Shown piece after piece: positions 56,626-64,000 of a stretch of 64,000 bases of DNA (positions within the stretch are counted from its first letter, which is position 1; each line of letters starts with the position of its first letter). The DNA comes from Vicugna pacos (lineage: Eukaryota > Chordata > Mammalia > Artiodactyla > Camelidae), in NCBI RefSeq assembly GCF_048564905.1, contig NC_133007.1, positions 6,758,001 through 6,822,000 of the forward strand, read 5' to 3'. The notes under the pieces are model-generated. The model made no database searches and was not told the origin of the DNA. It was given only the letters and a program-made list of their open reading frames with translations. The position numbers and the translations under genes were made by a program.

Positions 56626-57887
56626 CTGATGGGGAGGCAGGAGGAGAATGGTCACGGGCAGCAGGAGAGGAGGAAGGGACAGACTCCTCCCGGGCACGTA
56701 CCAGCCCTACCCCTCCACCCTGGGGTGCTGTTTCCCACGGTGCTCTGTGGAACTACAACCCAAAGGTGCCCCAAATCAGGTTCCTCGGGAGTCAGGCAGC
56801 AAAGCAGAGTCGCTTACAAGCCTGTGCTGATCCTGAACACAGTGCCAAACAAGATGAATACGACCTTCTTTACTTTTAGCTTTCCCTCTGTTCACCCTGA
56901 GTTTGGATGAAACATCATTAAACTTGGGATTACACAGAGGATGATACCAAAGTCCTTGTCTGTGTGTGTGTGTGTTTAGGAGAAGTGAGCCTGGCCATCA
57001 TGGGCATCTGCTGAATTGTGATCAATTGTGCAAAACTGTATTTGTTATAAAGGTTTAACGGGAAGAGCGTGTTTTAAGTCTCTATGGAGATTGTGGGGGA
57101 CCTGCAGTCAGGGTTTCTAGGCATTCCTGCTCTCTTCTTGCTTGGACAAAATTTAGACAGAGTGACACGGGGGTTTCTCCTTGGACTCTCCGTCTTGTCT
57201 GTTCCAACACCCGTTCCTGTACCTGCCTGCTCCCCCCCGCCCCAGCCCCTCACACACGCTGTGGTCCTGAAAACTGTGACAATTACTGTGCCAGGAAGAG
57301 TCTTCACGTCATCATCAGCCTCTGCTCTGGGAGACACTGTGGCTGGTGGTCAAGTCCTGCTCGGCTCAAGAAAACACCTGCATAAATCTCACACCGGGGC
57401 CCCTGGAGCAAGGTAGCCCAAACCACTACGCAAATCGACCCAGGCACACAGGCCGTTTCCTATCCAAGGCCACCTAAGTAAGGACCATATTCCTCCCTTC
57501 CTTTCCCTGCAGTGCTACCCCACCAATCTACAGCTAAGTGGCTGGGATTCACGTCATTTCTCTCAGTTATCACTTCTTTATCACTCACACTGCTCCCCTG
57601 CGGTGGCCTCTTATCAATTGGTCCTCCTGGAGGATAGTGTCATCACACCATCCCTCAAGGGGGCACAGCATGAAGTTCACAGTCTTTGCGGTAAAAATAC
57701 AGGCCTTCCACATTCCTCTCTGCATTCTTCTCCAGCTCTGCCTCCCACTATCCACTTGTAAGACTTCCAGGCTTCCCACCCCATCCACCTCATGTGGCCC
57801 TCCTGCCTTCATTTCCAGAATCTTTCTTCTTAACATGCCTGCCTTTGAATCCTAGTCATTAGCCCTTACCTGTGTATCGATAGCATG
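56626..57887 (-). other. Sequence upstream of the KIAA1614 large exon
   Basis: Probably intronic. A short (GT)n lies at about 56960-56976 and L2-like text at about 57540-57860. No further KIAA1614 exon was found. Confidence 0.5.
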
Positions 57888-58304
57888 TGTGATGGTTAAT
57901 TTTATGTACCAACTTGGCTGAGCCATGGCGCCCAGGTACTAGATCAAACATTATTCTTGATGTTTTTGTGATGATTTTTTTGGGATAAGACTAACATTTA
58001 AATCAGTGGGCTTCATATAAAGCTGATCGCCCTCCATGGTGTGGTGGGCCGCATCCAATCAGTTGTAGGTCTTAATAGAAAAAAGACTGATCTCCCCTGA
58101 GCAAGAAGGAACTCTGCCAGCTGACTGCCTTTGGATTTGAGCTGCAACTCTTCCCTGGGTCTCAAGCCTGCCAGGCTACCCTGCAGACTTTGGACTTAAC
58201 AAGCCTCCATGATACTGTGAGCCAATTCCTTAAAATAAATTTTTCTCTCTCTATATGAACACATATCATGTTGGCTCTTTCTCTGGAGAACCCTGACTAA
58301 TACA
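57888..58304 (+). mobile_element. Solo LTR of MLT2/ERVL family
   Basis: It starts TGTGATGGTTAATTTTATGT and ends GAGAACCCTGACTAATACA, the termini of MLT2 LTRs, with the expected interior ('catccaatcagttgtaggtc', 'gtgagccaattccttaaaat'). At 417 bases it is about full length for the family. No internal ERVL sequence adjoins it. The family is old, spread early in placental mammals. Confidence 0.9.
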
Positions 58305-58984
58305 TCATGATGATGTCTCCCCCTCTGAACACCCGTGCCACTCATTTGTCATCAGACACAGAAGATGTCAAGGCTGGAAGGGACTGCCATGATCATGTTT
58401 CTAACAAAGGAGAGGCCATGCAAGACCAGTTCCTGGGTTGACTGGCCCCTGAATGGCTGGGAAAGGCAAGTTGCAGGAATTTTTTCTCTCTCAGAATGAG
58501 TTATGAAAATAGAACTAGATACGGGCCACGCCAATGGTCAAGTCCTGTCTGGAGACAGGCCTGGATTTTAGAGACCTGCTACTTCTTTCCAATTACCAAG
58601 ACAGTCCCCACGTAGACAGTTATCTATGTCGGCACACTTCATGTTTTATGCTACTGTTTTTAGTCCTCAAAGCGCCTACAAAGGCGTCCCTGACTATACT
58701 CTGTTCCAAGCACAATTTGCTCAAGCTTGTCTTGACACTCCAACAATTTATTATAATGAAATGCATGTGAGTGACTGGTTGATTTACTAATCTTTCCTCT
58801 AATTGGATGCTTCAATGATTCTGGAAGAAGGATGCCAATGCTTTCAAAAAGGCTGCCTTAACATGATTTTCTTCTTCACCAAATTTATAGCTACCCAACA
58901 GAAGGACAGATATGGTATGCAATTAAAAGAAAAGGAGTTCAGATAACAGCAGGAAGAAACCATCACTGCTTAACAATTATTGTT

Positions 58985-59219
58985 GGGAAGGGATAAATTT
59001 GGGAGTTTGAGATTTACAAATGTTAGCCACTATATATAAAAATAGATTTAAAAAGTTTCTTTTGTATAGCACAGGGAACTATGTTCAATATCTTTAATGG
59101 AAAAAAGTAATGGAAAAAAGTATACATATAAGTATGTATATGCATGACTGGGACATTGTGCTGCACACCAGAAATTGACACATTGTAACTGACTGTACTT
59201 CAATTAAAAAAAAACTTAA
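58985..59219 (+). mobile_element. L1 3' end, truncated, with 13-bp target-site duplication
   Basis: A 5'-truncated L1 3' UTR of about 235 bases, ending GTACTTCAATTAAAAAAAAA. Perfect direct repeats AACAATTATTGTT at 58972-58984 and 59220-59232 flank it. Confidence 0.93.
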
Positions 59220-59243
59220 AACAATTATTGTTAAAACATGCCA

Positions 59244-59603
59244 TGATATCACTCATATGTGGAATCTAAAAAAAAAGGGACATTATGAACTCATCTACAA
59301 AACAGAAATAGACTTGCAGACATAGTAAACAATCTTATGGTTACCAGGGAAAGGAGGTGGGAAAGGATAAATTTGGGAGTTTGAGATTTACAAATGTTAG
59401 CCACTATATATATAAGTAGATTTTTAAAAAGTTTCTTCTGAATAGCATAGGGAACTATGTTCAATATCTTGTAATAAACTTTAATGAAAAAAATACGAAA
59501 ACGAGTATGTGTATGTATATGAATGACTGGGACATTGTGCTGTACACCAGAAATTGACACATTGTAACTGATGGTACTTCAATTAAAAAAATTTAAAAAC
59601 AAT
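59244..59603 (+). mobile_element. L1 3' end, truncated, with 11-bp target-site duplication
   Basis: A second copy in the same orientation, reaching slightly further 5' (into the end of ORF2, 'cactcatatgtggaatctaa'). Direct repeats AAAACATGCCA are at 59233-59243 and 59604-59614, and the left site reads TT/AAAA, the L1 endonuclease preference. It inserted next to the right duplication of the first copy. Confidence 0.93.
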
Positions 59604-59614
59604 AAAACATGCCA

Positions 59615-60562
59615 ACCAGTGGGGAGAGTGGCCACTGAACTGGTTGATTTCTATAACTATACATGGCATTGACAGGACCTCACAGTGTGTCCTTCCAGGC
59701 TGTCTTTCTGTATGGATATATGGCCTTTGTCTGACTCAGGTGGACATGTGTACACCTGTGCCCTGAGGGTGTCATCCTCTGCCTGGCTGCCTGGACGACA
59801 AAGCCACTGACTAGTCTCATCGCCCTGATGGGTTGGAGTGGTCTGGATCCCGGATGATGTGGAGTATGACGTCTAGAGGCTGCCCTCTAGGGTCACGGGG
59901 TGGGCTGAGAGGTCAGAGTTAAACTGTCCAAGACTGATTCCCTGCAAAGCTCCCTGGGAACCAGCTATGGCTGAGAGCTTAGGGCACTCGCTCACCTGTG
60001 CCATGTCTCATCACTACAACCTCAGATCTTGGATCCCTGGTCTCTGGTCACACCAGGAGAGGGGCTGGTGTTCACCCAACCGTGACTGCTGAGCTGGCAG
60101 AATAAAGCTAGAGCCACGGTCCTGCTGGGTCATACTGCATCATACCCTAGTCCTCGATCCACACCAAGGAGAGGGGTGAGTGCTCCCTAAGTCAGGCAGC
60201 TTAAAAGTGCCACAGTGCAAGCTCTGGGGGCCTCCCTGGGGCCTGACACTGGGCCTTTACACTGCCCTGGGATGCGGTGGGGGGGCCTGCACACCTGCCA
60301 CCACTCCTGACTCCAGTATTTTCCTCCAATCAGCACTGCTCCAGGAGGATTTTTTTTTTTAAAGAACTACTGGAAGTAAGTGGATCTGCCTGCTCTGAGA
60401 CCTGAGCAGATCCTGTGCTCAAAAGGGCTGTTTTGAGGAATACTGGAGAGCTGCCAGTCATCCTGTCTTCTGGAACCCACATTCAGACAAGGTCAGCCAC
60501 AGTGCTTAGGGGCCATGATTCCTCCAGGAGCCCATGAAAATGTTTTAGTTTCTTTTAAAGTC
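59615..60562. other. Unclassified segment
   Basis: No gene or known repeat family is recognised. An 'aataaagctagagccacggtc' stretch near 60101 is reminiscent of a transcript or LTR end but I cannot support a call. Confidence 0.3.
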
Positions 60563-60616
60563 AAAATAAAATAAATAAATAAATAAACAAACAAACAAAC
60601 AAACAAACAAACAAAC
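60563..60616 (+). repeat. (AAAT)n(AAAC)n microsatellite
   Basis: About six AAAT-type units run into about eight AACA units. Confidence 0.96.
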
Positions 60617-63120
60617 TTCTAAGCCACAGAGAACATTGTCAGATACAATATTAATATATTCACCTTTAAGTCAGTATGATCATAAAATATAATTTTAAAC
60701 TTTGTTTATGGAGGAAGGAGCCCACAAAGACAAGCGTGCATAGGGCCCCCGAAAGTCATAATGTGGGCCTGCATCAGGAGAGGGGCCTGTAGCTGAGACA
60801 TAAAGCTCCCTGAGTAGGGTCACCCCTGGTGAGGGGGGTGCAGTCTCTCTGCTTGTCAGCATGGCTAGGGAGGTCCCTCTGATCCGCCTGCTGGTGACAG
60901 TTCTCTGTTAGTGACCTAAGCCTCTGTCCCTGAGGACCCCATCTGGACCCGCATCTCTTCAGCCTGTCAGGATCGGGGAAGGGGCTGTGGAACCATCACC
61001 CTGGTGGCCACCCCATCCACGTGGGGTTTCTGGCTCAGCTCTCCAGAGCAGTCCTGCCCAGGAAAGGGAGGCCCGAGGCAGAGGAAAGCATCACGTCACT
61101 CCCTGGAAACGAGAAGAGCCCCCTGAGCAGAAGCTCTGCCCCTGCTGCACAGGCAGGATGCCCTGGCCAGCCAGGCCCACCTGGTGCAGGAAAGGCCCAC
61201 CGAGAGTCCCTACCTGGCTTAGACACAGCCATCGCCATCCCGGAGCAGGCCCCAGAGGGCAATGCCCCGCTCTACTGACCATATGTGGGTGTCCTTTCTG
61301 GGGAGGAGAGAAAACGCCCAGTTTTACAGGCAGTACATTCCTAATCTCATAAGCAAGTCCAGGTCCCATAAGCCACATCAGTGACCTTAACTTTTACATT
61401 CAAGATGGTGAACTGAGCCGTCCTGGAATTCATGCTAAAGGTAGGAATGTTATTTTTGTTCTAAAAGAAGAAATGGAGAAATGCAGGAGAGCTTAATCAC
61501 ATAAGGTACCTTCCACTCAGGGACTGAATCCCAGAGGCTTCCACCAGTGGTACCGGGACCAGGGCACAAAGGTACAGCGAGGATCCCGGAGACCAGGGCT
61601 GAGTGATGAAGGCACTTCAGCAGATGCCTCGGTGACCACGCCCCTGGGGGAGGCTGCTGTCTGCTCAGACTCTGGAGTCGAGCGGCCCCCACGGGAAGGC
61701 CCCCTTCTACACCAATGCCGCCCTGTCACATAAGCTCTATATGGTCTCACGCGGCCACTGTCTGACACAGGACAGTAGCACTCACAGTGGCACCCTCCAG
61801 GGCCTGCCTCTTGCTGGGATTGGGTGTGCTTCGGTGTTCCTGTCCCCCAAACGGCAAGAGCTGCTCGGTTCCTACACTGATCTGCTTCCAGAAATGCAGC
61901 TGCTGCCTTCTACCTCTTCCCCTCCGGGAGGCTTGTCTGTCCGGGGTCGCCCCAGCCAGCTCTAGCTAGAGCGGAGGTAAAGAAGGCCTTCTGGAGACGG
62001 CGCTGCCTGCCCCCACTCTCCTGTCATCTCTCACCAAGCTGCTCTTTGGAGGGAGCGATGCCTCCGGGCCGCGGGGCTGGAGGAGGGGCTCCGGCATCTA
62101 ATGAGGCCCAGGGCCTGTGTGGCATCTCCACGTTAGCTCAGCATGGCTCTCCAGGGTGATCTGACAAGCGTAACCTTTAGAAGCATCTGCAGCAAGCCAT
62201 CTGGCGTTGGTTTTTCAGCTATACCCTCTGAGGATTCACCAGTGCTGCCAAGTCAAAGTCATTCTTTTCTGGACACAGCAGCTGCTAAAGTGGGTCACCT
62301 TGCATTTCTACAGCCGGCCAGGGAGCAGCCTGGCAAAAGGGAACCTACTTTACGGTTAGTGACTGGGGTTGTGAGCTGCTGATGCGATTTTGGGAAGAGG
62401 AAGTATCCGAAGTATATTTTCACCATCAAGTCGTTTCACAGATAGTCTTGCCTGTTTTGAGGCGATCCAACTCAACCTAAGTACCTCTAGAAAGTGGAGC
62501 AGGAGGGCTCCATGGCTGTCTGAGGCTTTGGGCCCCAGCCCACATACACGTGGAGGAGAATAGTTAGCATCCTTCAAAGGAGCCATGCCTATTTCTAACT
62601 AGTGCCGTCCAGCCAGAGAGAGACTAGGTACAAATGTGGAAATAAAAGGGTAGCCTGATTGGTACCTAGGGCCAGGATTTGGGGCCTCCTGAGCCCCTCT
62701 CCTAAGGGCCACAACGACACTGAACACAGAGGCAAGCTGCAGCCCCCTGCTCATGCTGGAGTCCATCTCAGAGGTACCATGAAGGTCCTCAGCCTTTAAC
62801 AAGAGGGCCCAGCTTCCCCGTTAAAGAGCAAGTGGTCCAGTTCTGCTGAGAATCCTCGCTCCCCTAGTGCCACGTGGTGATGGAAACTGGCAGACCCAGC
62901 ACGCCCGCTGTGCCAAAGAAGCCACAGGCCTTGTCAGCCACAGACGGTCGTGCTGGGGCCTGGGGTGGTCTGGCACAGGCTGGTGGCCTCATTGCAAGCC
63001 CAGGTGCATTGGCAAACTCCACGTGTAATTCCTTGAGGTGCACCGTATGTGGAACAGGTACAATGAGGGGGGTGGGATGTCACCCAAGGAGCAGCCACGT
63101 ACGTGGAGTGCTGGTCTGAA
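60617..63120. other. Unclassified segment, probable KIAA1614 intron
   Basis: Short open frames on both strands (for example 60987-61352) have no coding support. No repeat is confidently recognised. Confidence 0.4.
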
Positions 63121-63129
63121 CATCCTTGA

Positions 63130-64000
63130 ACTTGTTCTTGTCCCATCTCTTCACCCTTGGTGAGCTCACCCTCACTCCTGGCTCCAGCATCGCGACATCA
63201 GGGTAAGGCCCAAACCTGCAGTTCTGACCTTTCTTCTCCTCTACAGATCCTGCATCCAACTCCTGATTAGCAACTCCAGTGGATGACCGTGGGCAACCCC
63301 TCCAAAGCCTGGCCCCACATCTCGGCTTCACCCCTCCGCTAAGGCCCCACCAAGCCTCCAGACACCAAGTCAGAACCCTGGGCTTCATCTTGGATGCCTC
63401 CCCTCTCATGCTTCCCACATCCGGTTGATTAAACGATTAATAGTAAGAGGTACCACACGGTACTCACTTCATGCCAGGTGCTGTTCTAAACACTTCACAG
63501 ACATTGACTCATGTAACCTTCACAACAACCCTGCAAGCCAGACACTAGTACAATTCCCATGTTGCAGGTGGGGAAACTGAGGCACAGAGACTTCCCCATG
63601 AGCACACAGCTAGTAAGTGGCAGAGCCAGAACTCAGGGGTCTGGTTCCAGAGTCTCATCCACTTCTCTGCTGCCTCATTAAGCCTGCTGGCCCTGGCGCT
63701 TGGCCACATCTTGTCTCCACTCCCTCCTCCCTCTCACGGCTCACCAGGACCGTGGTGCAGCCCCCTCACTGCCTCCAGACCCCCAGATCCAACACATCTC
63801 TGCAGCCAGAAAGGCTTTACTGAAATGCAAATGTGCTCATGCTTAAAATCCTTTGGTGGCTCTTAGCTATTACGGCGGCATCCAGACGGTTCCGCAGGCC
63901 TCGCACCGCAGCAAGTCCCAGGCTCCTGCCAGGCCGAACTCCTTAGCACAGCGCTTCTGCTCACGCTGTACCCTGGGATGCCCACCCCTGCCTCCCTCAC
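63130..64000 (+). repeat. L2 LINE 3' region interrupted by a MIR
   Basis: L2 sense sequence ('gcttcatcttggatgcctcc' and, further on, 'tggtggctcttagctatta', 'ctcctgccaggccgaactcc') flanks a reverse MIR at about 63440-63660 ('catgccaggtgctgttctaa', 'gaaactgaggcacagagac', 'cacacagctagtaagtggc'). The L2 runs off the right edge. Confidence 0.75.

Noticed and set aside
55830-56879. 349-codon open frame on the + strand
   Set aside because: It is antisense to the well-supported KIAA1614 exon and lies in CpG-rich sequence that is poor in stops. The codon pattern and splice sites favour the minus strand.
59615-60562. An LTR ending near 60120
   Set aside because: An AATAAA with a transcript-end-like context is present but no matching LTR start or known family was recognised.
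56626-64000. N-terminal exons of KIAA1614
   Set aside because: I searched the minus strand for an open frame with matching phase and coding-like composition and found none; much of the right end is repeat.

Overview
The window is vertebrate nuclear DNA from a placental mammal, and a camelid (camel, llama or alpaca lineage) is the best fit. The main clue is a tRNA-derived SINE of the camelid vic-1 type at 21611-21775 with intact target-site duplications, plus a truncated relative near 37150. Several L1 3' ends are of a cetartiodactyl type. Older MIR, L2, MER5A and other hAT pieces, and an MLT2/ERVL LTR, are general mammalian background. There are no prokaryotic features.

Two genes can be read with confidence, arranged tail to tail. 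On the + strand, 5214-27590 holds exons 2-8 of STX6 (syntaxin-6), a Qc-SNARE of the trans-Golgi network and endosomes. All seven exons splice in frame, and with the 12 residues of exon 1 (left of the window) they give exactly 255 aa. Intron 2 is a minor-spliceosome (U12-type) AT-AC intron with a perfect 5' splice site and a clear branch site. The other STX6 introns in the window have GT donors and AG acceptors. A long 3' UTR follows the stop at 27588-27590.

On the - strand, six exons between 56625 and 42568 form the C-terminal 814 aa of KIAA1614, an uncharacterised protein. They comprise one 1.5 kb low-complexity exon, four short exons and a terminal exon. A C-terminal PDZ domain is split by the last intron. 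The N-terminal exons were not found in 56.6-64 kb and probably lie past the right edge.

Between the genes (about 29-42.5 kb) lie the rest of the STX6 3' region, repeats, three solo class I ERV-like LTRs (36.5-40.2 kb), and an orphan CpG island at about 38.45-39.35 kb with no recognisable gene. The KIAA1614 introns are rich in L2 and MIR. The right end (57-64 kb) holds an MLT2 solo LTR, two adjacent L1 3'-end insertions with their own target-site duplications, a tetranucleotide microsatellite and L2/MIR remnants.

The most notable items are the U12 AT-AC intron in STX6, the orphan CpG island at the gene-tail boundary, the nested-site L1 pair, and the uncharacterised features of KIAA1614 (R-x-x-S motif series, candidate Cys4 site, split PDZ). 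I saw no wholly new gene system. Repeat boundaries are read by eye and are approximate unless target-site duplications are given.
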